This document shows, piece after piece, positions 34,400-43,812 of a stretch of DNA of 64,000 bases. Under the pieces are notes generated by a model. That model had not been told where the DNA came from, made no database searches, and saw nothing but the letters and a program-made list of their open reading frames with translations. How positions within the stretch are numbered: position 1 is the stretch's first letter; every line of letters starts with the position of its first letter. Location: contig NZ_CP145605.1 of assembly GCF_036884255.1 (NCBI RefSeq), forward strand, positions 5,889,001-5,953,000. Reading direction: 5' to 3'. Origin of the DNA: Paenibacillus tundrae. Lineage in GTDB: Bacteria; Bacillota; Bacilli; Paenibacillales; Paenibacillaceae. The position numbers and the translations under genes were made by a program.

Positions 34400-35347
34400 A
34401 TGAACCCTATCCATGAAATGAATGAGAAAAAAAAGCTGATTATTACCACAGCTCTTAAGCTGTTCTCTGCCAAAGGCAGTGCCGCAACGTCGATGCAGGA
34501 GATTGCTGAACTATGCGGAATGTCGAAGGGCAGCCTCTACCTCATGTTCAAATCCAAGGAGGAATTAGAGGCCAGCACGTTGGAATACTGCATGTTTGCT
34601 CTGATAGATGAAATGACCCAGATTGAACATGAAGCTGGTCTCACTTCAAGAGAACGTCTGCACAGGCAGATTGAGACACTACTTATTCATGTATCTGAAC
34701 TGAAGGAATTTCTACGTGTACAATTACGCAGCATGATGATGGATGATGAGCAGAAGCATGGCGACAAATGCAACCCACAACATCGAGATCTAGAGGTTCG
34801 TACCTTGCATTGGTTCAAGGGAAAACTTGAGGATCTATATGGGCCGGAGATTGAACCCTACACCATTGACCTTATTATTCTCACGCATGGTCTGTTTCTC
34901 TCCTACGTCAAAATCTGGTTTACAGAAATGCCCTCCCTTACGGTTGCCAAGATGGCTACTAATATGCTGCAAACGATTGATTACACAGCGCAGGGACTAC
35001 TGGAGCACAAGCCTGCACCACTCATTCTGCTAGAACATTGGCCGGCATGGACGAGTGAGTCCTATGCAGATTCCCCTATGTTGCGGCATCCGGTTCATAT
35101 TATCAAACAGATACAGGATATTATCACTTCTGATCTGCAACCTGGACAATTACGTACCGATGCGCTGGAGACCATCGCCATTCTGAAACAAGAGATGATG
35201 GAATTCACGCCAAGGCGCGCGATTGTTCTAGGCATGATGCACAATCTGAATCACATTCCTGCCATTCAGCCATTGCACTCCGAGCTTCAGCATATTATGG
35301 ATGCCATGTATAGCCGGTTTATCCAAGCTGACTCGTCAAACCAATAA
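34400..35347 (+). CDS. TetR-family regulator of the RND pump
   Basis: 315 residues, long for the family. HTH at about 10-57 (LFSAKGSAATSMQEIAELCGMSKGSLYLMFKSKEEL), then an all-helical ligand domain with an extra C-terminal helical region. ATG 34400 was chosen: GAGGTG lies 12 nt upstream, and the long 34307 form reads through the putative operator. Ends 36 bases before the RND gene, so the two are probably co-transcribed. Confidence 0.85.
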   Translation: MNPIHEMNEKKKLIITTALKLFSAKGSAATSMQEIAELCGMSKGSLYLMFKSKEELEASTLEYCMFALIDEMTQIEHEAGLTSRERLHRQIETLLIHVSELKEFLRVQLRSMMMDDEQKHGDKCNPQHRDLEVRTLHWFKGKLEDLYGPEIEPYTIDLIILTHGLFLSYVKIWFTEMPSLTVAKMATNMLQTIDYTAQGLLEHKPAPLILLEHWPAWTSESYADSPMLRHPVHIIKQIQDIITSDLQPGQLRTDALETIAILKQEMMEFTPRRAIVLGMMHNLNHIPAIQPLHSELQHIMDAMYSRFIQADSSNQ

Positions 35348-35383
35348 AAAACAGGGAGAACAGAGAGGAGAAGAAACCAACGT

Positions 35384-38300
35384 ATGAAAGGGATTATTAA
35401 CTTTTCACTGAACAACAAGTTTGCGATCTGGATTCTGACCATCATCGTTTCCGCCACAGGTCTATACAGTGGACTAACGATGAAGCAGGAGACGATTCCA
35501 AACATCAACGTTCCATTTCTGGCCGTTACTGCTATTGATCCAGGTGCCGCACCGGAAGGAATTGTTGAGGATGTCACCAAACCGCTAGAACAGACATTGA
35601 GGAACGTCGATGGGATTAAAACTCTCACCTCTACCTCCATGGAGAATGCCTCTTCCATTACGCTTGAATTCGATTATGGAACCGATCTAGACAATGCCAC
35701 AGCAGCAGTTCGTGAAGCACTGAACGAAGTGCAACTGCCAGATGGCGTACAGAAACCGACCATTTCCAAATTCAGCATTAACTCATTCCCAGTTGTATCA
35801 CTGAGCTTGTCCGATAAGGATGGCGGGGATCTGGAACAACTGACGAGACTCGCACAGAACGATATTCAGGCTGCACTTGAAGACATCGACGGTGTCGCTC
35901 AGGTACAAGTTTCCGGTCAATACGTTAGAGAGGTTCAACTTAAATTTGATCAGGACAAAATGAACGAACTCGGTCTGACGGAAGACACAGTCAAAGGCAT
36001 CGTTCAAGGTTCCTCTGTCCGTGTACCTCTTGGATTGTTTGAACTGGATAAAGCACAGAAGGCTGTCGTTGTTGATGGTAACATCATTGATATGGATGAC
36101 CTGAACAACCTGGCTATTCCGGTTATCCCAAGTGGTGCAGGCGCATCAGCAGGTAATGGTGCAGCTACTGCCCCGCAAGGAACGGGAGCACCAACAGATG
36201 GCTCATCGGCTCAAGCTGGTGAAGCGGGTCAAGGTACAGCACCAGGGGCTGCACAAGGATCTGACCAGGCTGCAGGGCAAGCTGGTGGCGGTAACGCTGG
36301 CGCTGGTAATCCTGCGGGCGCAGCTAATGTAGCACCTGGCATTCCAACGGTTAAATTAAGTGAGATTGCGAAGATCGAAGTTATTGGTCAAGCAGAATCC
36401 ATCTCTCGGACAGACGGTAAGGAATCCATCGGGATCTCTATCGTTAAGTCCAATGATGCCAATACAGTTGATGTAGTCAATGCGGTTAAGAAAAAAGCAG
36501 AAGAACTGCAATCTCAATTCAAAAATGCGGAGCTTACGGTCTTACTTGACCAAGGTAAACCTATCCAAGATTCCGTAAATACCATGTTGTACAAAGCGAT
36601 GTTTGGTGCTCTGTTCGCCATTTTAATCATCCTATTGTTCTTGCGTGATATTCGCTCTACGATCATTTCGGTCATTTCCATTCCGCTCTCCTTGCTCATT
36701 GCACTGACAGCGCTGAATGTAATGGACATCACACTGAACATGATGACCCTAGGCGCCATGACGGTTGCTATTGGACGGGTCGTGGATGACTCCATCGTTG
36801 TTATCGAGAACATCTATCGCCGTTTAACACTCAAAGGAGAGAAATTAAAAGGACGTGAACTGATCCGGGAAGCAACCCGTGAGATGTTTGTACCGATCCT
36901 TTCCTCCACCATTGTTACCATTGCCGTGTTCCTTCCACTCGCACTTGTGAGCGGTATGGTCGGTGAGTTGTTCTTACCGTTTGCCTTGACGATGGTCTTT
37001 GCCCTACTGGCATCCCTTGTTGTTGCGATTACAATCGTACCAATGCTGGCTCATAGCCTGTTCCGCAAAGGGATTAAGAACAAGCAAAACCATGACGAAA
37101 AACCAGGCAAGCTTGCGGAAACATACAAACGACTCTTGAACTGGACGTTGTCTCATAAACTTATTACTGTAAGTGTCGCTGTACTCGTGCTGGTCGGTAG
37201 TTTATTCCTGTATCCGTTCATCGGCGCAAGCTTCCTGCCAGAGCAACAGGATAAATATGTCATGGTTACGTACAGTCCGGAAACGGGAGCTCTGCGTGAA
37301 GATGTGGAAAAAGAAGCCCTTGTCGCTGAGAAGTGGTTGTTGCAGCAACCAGGTCTGGAGAAAATGCAATACTCCATCGGTGGCAGTAACCCGCTGAGCA
37401 GCATGGGTGGAGGAAGCTCCAACTCCGCACTCTTCTATATTGAATACAACAAAGATACGAAAGAATTTACCCAAGTGAAGAAAGATCTTGTGGAAGGTTT
37501 GAAGAACCAAGTTACCGTAGGAACCTGGAGTGAGCTTGATATGTCTGGGGGTCTGGGAGGTAGCAGTCTGAGCCTTTCCATCTATGGCGACAGTGTAGAA
37601 CAGATCAAACCTGTCTCCGATGAAATTCTGAAGCTGGTTCAAGCAGATACGGAATCATTCGAAAAAGCAGATACGACACTCTCTGATACCTACGGGCAAT
37701 ACACGCTGGTTGCAGATCAGGAGAAACTGAGTTCGCTTGGTTTGACTGCAGGTCAACTGGCTATGACGCTGAGCCCAGTGCGGGAACGCCCTGTGCTTAC
37801 CGAAGTAGATATCGAGAACAAAACGTATAAAGTATATGTTGAAACGGACAAAAAGACATTCAATAGCCTTTCGGAGATTGAAAATGAAACCGTCACTTCA
37901 CCGCTCGGCATCGAAGTACCCATTAAAGATGTCGCTAAAGTAGAAGAAGGCACTTCACCGAACTCCATCATGCGTATTGATGGTAAGGTCGTTGTTCAGG
38001 TATCAGCTAACATTCTCGCTTCTAATGTAGCGAAAGCTTCACAGGATCTGCAGGCTAATATCGACAAAATCGATCTGCCTGATGGTGTTGAAGTGAAATT
38101 TGGCGGTACGACTGAACAAATTAATGACACATTTACACAGTTGGGTCTGGCTATGTTGGCAGCCATCGCTATTGTATACTTTGTGCTCGTTGTTACGTTT
38201 GGCGGCGGACTTGCGCCATTTGCCATCTTATTCTCCCTGCCGTTTACCGTTATCGGTATTATGGTAGGTCTGTTCGTAGCAGGCGGTACAATCGACGTAT

Positions 38301-38644
38301 CTGCCATGATGGGTGGACTGATGCTCATCGGAATCGTGGTCACGAATGCCATCGTCCTGATCGACCGTGTCATTCACAAGGAAAACGAGGGACTGTCTAC
38401 TCGTGAAGCCTTGCTGGAAGCCGGAGCAACACGTCTTCGTCCAATTCTGATGACCGCTCTTGCTACCATTGGCGCATTGCTTCCACTCGTTACAGGGCTG
38501 GAAGAGAGCGCGGGCATTATCTCCAAAGGTCTCGGAATTACCGTTATCGGTGGTCTGATCAGCTCTACGCTGCTTACACTGGTGATCGTACCGATTGTGT
38601 ATGAATTCCTGATGAAGTTCAAAAAGAAAAGAATCGAAGATTAA
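35384..38644 (+). CDS. RND efflux transporter (SwrC/YerP-like)
   Basis: 1086 residues. Proton-driven exporter of the HAE family with 12 membrane helices in the 1+5+1+5 layout and two large extracytoplasmic loops. TM4 carries the proton-relay acidic pair in GRVVDDSIVVIENIYRR (near residue 470); the second half has GIVVTNAIVLIDRV. Gram-positive members such as SwrC export surfactin-type lipopeptides; the substrate here is unknown. Residues 251-318 are an inserted Gly/Ala/Gln-rich low-complexity segment in the first loop that the family normally lacks. GGAG lies before ATG 35384. Confidence 0.92.
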   Translation: MKGIINFSLNNKFAIWILTIIVSATGLYSGLTMKQETIPNINVPFLAVTAIDPGAAPEGIVEDVTKPLEQTLRNVDGIKTLTSTSMENASSITLEFDYGTDLDNATAAVREALNEVQLPDGVQKPTISKFSINSFPVVSLSLSDKDGGDLEQLTRLAQNDIQAALEDIDGVAQVQVSGQYVREVQLKFDQDKMNELGLTEDTVKGIVQGSSVRVPLGLFELDKAQKAVVVDGNIIDMDDLNNLAIPVIPSGAGASAGNGAATAPQGTGAPTDGSSAQAGEAGQGTAPGAAQGSDQAAGQAGGGNAGAGNPAGAANVAPGIPTVKLSEIAKIEVIGQAESISRTDGKESIGISIVKSNDANTVDVVNAVKKKAEELQSQFKNAELTVLLDQGKPIQDSVNTMLYKAMFGALFAILIILLFLRDIRSTIISVISIPLSLLIALTALNVMDITLNMMTLGAMTVAIGRVVDDSIVVIENIYRRLTLKGEKLKGRELIREATREMFVPILSSTIVTIAVFLPLALVSGMVGELFLPFALTMVFALLASLVVAITIVPMLAHSLFRKGIKNKQNHDEKPGKLAETYKRLLNWTLSHKLITVSVAVLVLVGSLFLYPFIGASFLPEQQDKYVMVTYSPETGALREDVEKEALVAEKWLLQQPGLEKMQYSIGGSNPLSSMGGGSSNSALFYIEYNKDTKEFTQVKKDLVEGLKNQVTVGTWSELDMSGGLGGSSLSLSIYGDSVEQIKPVSDEILKLVQADTESFEKADTTLSDTYGQYTLVADQEKLSSLGLTAGQLAMTLSPVRERPVLTEVDIENKTYKVYVETDKKTFNSLSEIENETVTSPLGIEVPIKDVAKVEEGTSPNSIMRIDGKVVVQVSANILASNVAKASQDLQANIDKIDLPDGVEVKFGGTTEQINDTFTQLGLAMLAAIAIVYFVLVVTFGGGLAPFAILFSLPFTVIGIMVGLFVAGGTIDVSAMMGGLMLIGIVVTNAIVLIDRVIHKENEGLSTREALLEAGATRLRPILMTALATIGALLPLVTGLEESAGIISKGLGITVIGGLISSTLLTLVIVPIVYEFLMKFKKKRIED

Positions 38645-38688
38645 TTGGTCGCAAAGATAGACTCATGATCTGAGCTAGATGAACAATT

Positions 38689-38753
38689 TACACCCCTTGG
38701 TATGTATTGGAATGATTTTATATTCCAACATCAGACCAAGGGGTGTTTTTTTG
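38689..38753 (+). terminator. Terminator after the RND gene
   Basis: ACACCCCTTGGT/ACCAAGGGGTGT outer stem, inner TTGGAAT/ATTCCAA stem, then seven T. Confidence 0.92.
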
Positions 38754-38858
38754 TAGCCAAAGTATTTTTTTATAGGCAACACGATGGCAATTTTGAATTA
38801 GACGACAAAATAAACCACCCATTTTGGGAAATCACACAAATGCGTGTAAGAGATCATC

Positions 38859-38870
38859 TCATCTAGATGA
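38859..38870. promoter_or_regulatory. 12-bp palindrome upstream of pucR
   Basis: TCATCTAGATGA, perfect, about 70 bases before the pucR start. Possible regulator site. Confidence 0.35.
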
Positions 38871-38939
38871 AATGGTTTTATACTAAGGTTTACGGATCTG
38901 GATATTGCTAGGACATACCATGGGAAGGACGGTGAGGGT

Positions 38940-40634
38940 ATGAGGGAAACAACGCTCCATATTCAGATGAGGGATATGTTGAAACGTCCGGTATTTCGCA
39001 AAGCAGAGGTGCTCGCCAGTGAACGTGCGCTGACGAGGTACGTAAGATGGGTACATATCATGGAGGTGCCTGAAGTAGGGAACCTGCTCAACGGCGGTGA
39101 ACTGGTGCTAACCACAGGCATTGGATGGCAGGATAATGCGCAGCAAGGACTTTCTTTTCTACGTCAGTTAATTGCGCATGGGGCTGCGGGGTTATGTATT
39201 GAACTTGGAGCACATACCAAATCCCAGCTTGGGGCAATGAAAGAAATCGCTTCTGCCGAGGATTTTCCACTCATCTGGTTTCATGAACAAGTTCGTTATA
39301 TCGATATTACGCAAGATCTGCACTTCACTTTGCTCCGCAGTCACCAACGGTTGATCGCTGAACTTGATACCCTGACCACCTCATTCAACCAACTTCTGCT
39401 CAATGGCGATGGTGTGCAGCCACTACTTCGATTATTGTCACGTACGACGGGTTATGATGTAGCTCTCTATCCACTTGAGGGTGAGGCAAGTGCCGTGCCC
39501 TATTGTGCACCAGAACAGCTGGAAGCGCGCCGCCAGTCCTGGTTCATGCATCGGAAGTCTGAGTCACTGAGAACGGAAATTCATACGGAACCCGCGACGT
39601 CAACCGAGTTCTGCTCCTCACCGGGTACGCTCTCCCTGTCTGTGCAAGCACTAGAGTATACCTTTGCCGACCTCGTACTCACTACAGCAAAATCATCTAA
39701 TCATGATCTGGATCTGGAGCACCCGCATCAACCTTCCAAGGAATTCGTCCTTCAAGCCATGGAGCGTTGTGCCGCAGCCATTGCCCAGGACTGGATGCGC
39801 ACCAAATACATGGAGGAGAAGCGCCGATACAAGGAAGATATGTGGGTCATCGATTGGCTCAACGGCCATCATTCTGCCAAAGAAATACACGAATATCTAT
39901 CCACCGCTAGTCCCCTTCTTGCAACAGGCACAGGCACCGTCATTTTGTTCGACCGTATCCCGGGTTATTCAGATAGCCTCAAGCTTCAGAAGCTCCTCAT
40001 TCAGCGTAACATCGTCTCCCGCTCGATCTTCTCAAGAGAAGGCTTCACCCTCTATAGTACCGTGCTTAACCATCAAATTATTCTCATCATCATCGACCCT
40101 CAGCCTGGCGTTCAACGTAAAAGCCATCTATGGAGCTGCATTCAACAACTCCAGCATCATGAAGCAGATCAAACCCATCGTCTATTCTCAGGTCTGTTAG
40201 GCATTGGTCAGAGCTGTGCCAACCTCGCTCGTATCAAAGACAGTCTAGAATCAGCTAAAGAAACCCTGTCGATTCAAAAGGATATCGGAGCGATGCAGCA
40301 GCCCTTCTACAGCAACCTTCACTGTTACCGTATTATTGCGGGTATGAAGCAGAGTGGCGGTTTGGAGGATTTTATCGAGGAATATTTGGGGCCAATCATC
40401 CGATATGATGCAGAAAAAGGTGGGCAGCTCCTGCATACGCTTAAGCAATATTTCGTGCTCTGTTGTTCCAAACAAGAGACCGCTACCCGTCTGTTTATCG
40501 TAAGGCAGACCCTATATCACCGATTACACAAAATCGAGTCCCTTCTCGGCGAAGACTATGTTCTTCCTGAGAAAAGAGTTGCGATCGAGCTTGCCATCTA
40601 TGGTTATGAATATGTCCACGGCCCGATCGCGTAG
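38940..40634 (+). CDS. pucR: PucR-family transcriptional regulator of pyrimidine/purine catabolism
   Basis: 564 residues. N-terminal PUCR domain (residues about 8-130, RWVHIMEVPEVGNLLNGGELVLTTG), central GGDEF-like region, and C-terminal PucR-type HTH (LLHTLKQYFVLCCSKQETATRLFIVRQTLYHRLHKIESLLG, about 500-545). Family members activate nucleobase-degradation genes in response to pathway intermediates. It converges on the catabolic operon with only 5 bases between the stops. Confidence 0.9.
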   Translation: MRETTLHIQMRDMLKRPVFRKAEVLASERALTRYVRWVHIMEVPEVGNLLNGGELVLTTGIGWQDNAQQGLSFLRQLIAHGAAGLCIELGAHTKSQLGAMKEIASAEDFPLIWFHEQVRYIDITQDLHFTLLRSHQRLIAELDTLTTSFNQLLLNGDGVQPLLRLLSRTTGYDVALYPLEGEASAVPYCAPEQLEARRQSWFMHRKSESLRTEIHTEPATSTEFCSSPGTLSLSVQALEYTFADLVLTTAKSSNHDLDLEHPHQPSKEFVLQAMERCAAAIAQDWMRTKYMEEKRRYKEDMWVIDWLNGHHSAKEIHEYLSTASPLLATGTGTVILFDRIPGYSDSLKLQKLLIQRNIVSRSIFSREGFTLYSTVLNHQIILIIIDPQPGVQRKSHLWSCIQQLQHHEADQTHRLFSGLLGIGQSCANLARIKDSLESAKETLSIQKDIGAMQQPFYSNLHCYRIIAGMKQSGGLEDFIEEYLGPIIRYDAEKGGQLLHTLKQYFVLCCSKQETATRLFIVRQTLYHRLHKIESLLGEDYVLPEKRVAIELAIYGYEYVHGPIA

Positions 40635-40639
40635 CTTCA

Positions 40640-40867
40640 CTATGCCCCCTGCTGTTCTCGCAGTTGCTGCACGAGAAAGTGTGCAAACCACTTTCGGCCG
40701 GAGGCAGTGCCTACGTGTTGCTGCTTCCACTCTCCCGGCTGATCCGGATGCTCCCAGACGACATCCGCTCCCTCCAGATGCTCTTGCACCTTATAGATTC
40801 GGTAACCCAGAGCGACCATACGTTCAATCGCTATTTTTTCTGCTTCAAATGCCTCGGTTTCGGACAT
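40640..40867 (-). CDS. Small conserved-looking protein at the end of the pyrimidine operon
   Basis: 75 residues from ATG 40867, preceded by GGGGTGAGG. A GTG at 40876 would overlap the hydA stop. Acidic N-terminal helix (SETEAFEAEKIAIERMVALGY), then WEHPDQPGEWKQQHVGTASGRKWFAHFLV. I do not recognise the family. Close coupling to hydA suggests a role in the same pathway. Confidence 0.65.
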   Translation of the reverse strand: MSETEAFEAEKIAIERMVALGYRIYKVQEHLEGADVVWEHPDQPGEWKQQHVGTASGRKWFAHFLVQQLREQQGA

Positions 40868-40872
40868 GCCCC

Positions 40873-42309
40873 TCACCCCCTTGTTGTCGTCGCTACTTTC
40901 TTCGCTGGAACGGGTGCGCCAGCATCATATTTGGCACGCTTCACATATTGACCCGCACCCGGCCTACCTGCAAACTGCTGATCACGAATCACATATTCTC
41001 CCCGACACAACACCGTAACAGGACATCCTTGAACCTGCATTCCTTCAAAAGCACTGTAATCTACGTTCATATGATGCGTCGCAGCAGAAAGTTCTCTCTC
41101 CATCGCTGGGTCAAAGATAACGATATCTGCATCCGTTCCTACAGCCAGCGTGCCTTTCTGCGGAAAGAGCCCGAACAGCTTGCTCGCCCGTGTAGAGCAC
41201 AGATCCACCCACTGGTTCAGGGATATGCGTCCTTTGGCGACTCCCTCTGAATACAGGATGCTGAGTCGATCCTCGATCACAGGCCCGCCATTCGGGATTT
41301 TGCTAAAGTCATCCTTTCCCAGATCCTTCTGTCCCTTAAAGTTAAACGAGCAGTGATCCGAGCCAATCGTCTGGAGCTGACCATTCTTCAGTGCATTCCA
41401 TAATGCATCCTGATGAGATGCTTCCCGCAAAGGTGGTGACCAGACATACTTAGCACCTTCGAAATTCGGCTGATCCATAATCGATTGATCCAATGTTAAA
41501 TACTGCGGACACGTCTCGCCCCAGATTCGATACCCTAACTCCCGCATACGAGCAATCTGCTCAACCGCTTCGGCACATGTAACATGCACAACATAGAGCT
41601 GAGAATCAGCGAGCGCTGCCAGTCGGGCAGCCCGACCTGTTGCCTCTCCCTCCAAGATCGATGGACGAGTTAGCGCATGGTGAATCGGTTCGGTTCGACC
41701 AGCCGCGAGCGCTTCACGCACCAGCAGGTCGATCACATCGCCATTCTCGGCATGCACCATGACGAGAGCGCCGTACTCCTTCGCCTTTTGCAGCGTCTGA
41801 TACAGGATGGCGTCGTCGGCTTGGAATTGGTTTTTGTATGCCATGAATACTTTAAAGGAGGACACGCCTTCTTCTTCAATGATCTGAGGTAATTCTTCCA
41901 GCACTTGATCATTCATCTCGCCGATCATCAGATGGAAGCCATAATCAATAGCTGCCTTACCGTCTGCTTTGTCATGCCATTGCTGGAGGGATTCCAGCAG
42001 AGGTCGCCCTTTTTGCGTCAAACAAAAGTCAATAATCGTAGTTGTGCCGCCAAATGCAGCAGCAGCCGTACCTGTGGCAAAATCATCGGCAGTAACGGTT
42101 CCGCCAAACGGCATATCCAGATGGGTATGTGGATCGATACCGCCAGGAATAACGTAACAACCTGATGCATCCACAACTTCTGTCCGTTCGTCCGGCAGTA
42201 GCCCTATGCCGATCTGCGTGATTTTGCCATGCTCAATTAGAATATCTGCCTCGAATGTATCTGACGCTGTAACCAACACACCATTACGAATCAATTTGCG
42301 GTTAGTCAT
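40873..42309 (-). CDS. hydA: Dihydropyrimidinase / hydantoinase
   Basis: 478 residues. Binuclear-zinc amidohydrolase that opens dihydrouracil to N-carbamoyl-beta-alanine. Metal ligands DPHTHLDMPFGG near residue 60, carboxylated lysine in SSFKVFMAYKN near 151, later His ligands in VHAENGD and LYVVHVT, and the Asp in GSDHCSF. ATG 42309 overlaps the preA stop (ATGA), so it is coupled. Confidence 0.93.
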   Translation of the reverse strand: MTNRKLIRNGVLVTASDTFEADILIEHGKITQIGIGLLPDERTEVVDASGCYVIPGGIDPHTHLDMPFGGTVTADDFATGTAAAAFGGTTTIIDFCLTQKGRPLLESLQQWHDKADGKAAIDYGFHLMIGEMNDQVLEELPQIIEEEGVSSFKVFMAYKNQFQADDAILYQTLQKAKEYGALVMVHAENGDVIDLLVREALAAGRTEPIHHALTRPSILEGEATGRAARLAALADSQLYVVHVTCAEAVEQIARMRELGYRIWGETCPQYLTLDQSIMDQPNFEGAKYVWSPPLREASHQDALWNALKNGQLQTIGSDHCSFNFKGQKDLGKDDFSKIPNGGPVIEDRLSILYSEGVAKGRISLNQWVDLCSTRASKLFGLFPQKGTLAVGTDADIVIFDPAMERELSAATHHMNVDYSAFEGMQVQGCPVTVLCRGEYVIRDQQFAGRPGAGQYVKRAKYDAGAPVPAKKVATTTRG

Positions 42310-43601
42310 GATATCGCCTCTTTCGTTGATTGATCTCGTGTAAACTGTAGCGTCGCTATAGCCGATTGACGTTCATTCCAGGTCAGTGGTGCTTGTTCAT
42401 GCTCGATCTCCACCATCTGGATTGCACCGTCCACTGGACATACGATGGAACAAAGGTTACAGCCTACACAATCCTCCTCAACCACTTCAAGATAGGAGCC
42501 CGAAGGATCGGTCAGCATATCGATACATTGATGCGAAGTGTCTTCACAAGCGATATGGCATTTGTTGCAATTAATACAGACATCGCGGTCAATACGAGCG
42601 ACCACTTTGTAATTGAGATCAAGATTGCCCCAATCCGAGTATTTAGGAACCGTCTGACCGATTAATTCGGTTACACTTTGCAAGCCCTTCTCATCCAAGT
42701 AATCATTTAGCCCTTCAATCATATCCTCCACGATTCGAAAACCATGATGCATTGCAGCCGTACAGATTTGAACGCCAGTGGCTCCCATTAATAGAAACTC
42801 AGCTGTATCCCGCCAATCGGATATGCCTCCAATACCGGAGATCGGCACGCCTACCTCCGGATTACGTGCACACTCCGCAACCATGTTCAAAGCGATCGGC
42901 TTCACGGCCGGGCCACAATACCCGCCATGCGCGCCCTTACCCGCCACATGCGGAACCGTATTCCAAGAGTCCAGATCTACACCCGCAAGAGAATTGATGG
43001 TGTTAATCATGGAGATTGCATCCGCACCACCACGTACGGCGGCTTTGGCCGTTACCGTAATATCCGTAATATTGGGCGTAAGCTTCACGATGACCGGAGT
43101 CGTTGCTACTTCCTTCACCCACATGGTCTGGAGCTCTACCAGATCAGGCTGTTGTCCCGAGGCGGCTCCCATACCACGTTCAGCCATGCCATGAGGACAG
43201 CCAAAGTTCAGCTCAAGCCCATCGACACCGACTGCCTCTACCTTCTTCACAATCTCATGCCACTTCTCCCGCTTCGGCTCAACCATTAGTGAGGCAATCA
43301 CCGCTCGATCCGGGAAACGCTTCTTGGTCTCCGCAATTTCTCGAAGATTCACTTCTAGTGGTCGATCCGATATCAACTCAATATTGTTAAAACCAGCAAC
43401 ACGCTGACCACCGAAATGAATCGCTGCAAAGCGCGAAGATGTATTGATGATTGGCTCGCCGAGTGTCTTCCACACTGCGCCACCCCAGCCTGCCTCAAAG
43501 GCTCGTTGAACCTGATATCCCGTGTTCGTTGGTGGTGCAGATGCCAGCCAGAACGGATTCGGCGATCGAATACCTGCCAGATTAATAGATAAGTCAGCCA
43601 T
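42306..43601 (-). CDS. preA: NAD-dependent dihydropyrimidine dehydrogenase subunit PreA
   Basis: 431 residues. Reduces uracil/thymine with PreT. FMN TIM barrel with GLELNFGCPHGMAERGMG (catalytic Cys in an ordered loop) near residue 140, and two C-terminal [4Fe-4S] motifs, CINCNKCHIACEDTSHQC and CVGCNLCSIVCPVDG. ATG 43601 follows GGAGG; an ATG at 43670 does not. It follows preT after a 211-base gap that contains two palindromes. Confidence 0.94.
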   Translation of the reverse strand: MADLSINLAGIRSPNPFWLASAPPTNTGYQVQRAFEAGWGGAVWKTLGEPIINTSSRFAAIHFGGQRVAGFNNIELISDRPLEVNLREIAETKKRFPDRAVIASLMVEPKREKWHEIVKKVEAVGVDGLELNFGCPHGMAERGMGAASGQQPDLVELQTMWVKEVATTPVIVKLTPNITDITVTAKAAVRGGADAISMINTINSLAGVDLDSWNTVPHVAGKGAHGGYCGPAVKPIALNMVAECARNPEVGVPISGIGGISDWRDTAEFLLMGATGVQICTAAMHHGFRIVEDMIEGLNDYLDEKGLQSVTELIGQTVPKYSDWGNLDLNYKVVARIDRDVCINCNKCHIACEDTSHQCIDMLTDPSGSYLEVVEEDCVGCNLCSIVCPVDGAIQMVEIEHEQAPLTWNERQSAIATLQFTRDQSTKEAIS

Positions 43602-43678
43602 AACGATCCCTCCTAGATGTGGATTGAAATCTTTGGATTGATACTGATTAGCTCTTGATTTGCCAATCAAATGATGTT

Positions 43679-43692
43679 GCCTGATATCAGGC
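43679..43692. promoter_or_regulatory. 14-bp palindrome between preT and preA
   Basis: GCCTGATATCAGGC, perfect. Could be an operator or an mRNA hairpin; there is no T-run. Confidence 0.45.
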
Positions 43693-43757
43693 TTGGGATT
43701 GCTTGAGATAGATTAATCTCCCTATATGCTCCAAATGATGATGCCCTCAAAACCAAT

Positions 43758-43773
43758 CACTAATAGATTAGTG
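43758..43773. promoter_or_regulatory. 16-bp inverted repeat after preT
   Basis: CACTAAT-AG-ATTAGTG. With the site at 43679, the only obvious regulatory-looking structure inside the operon. Confidence 0.45.
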
Positions 43774-43812
43774 CCGGTGTCTCATTAAACCGAGCGTAGC
43801 GTGATTCCGAAC

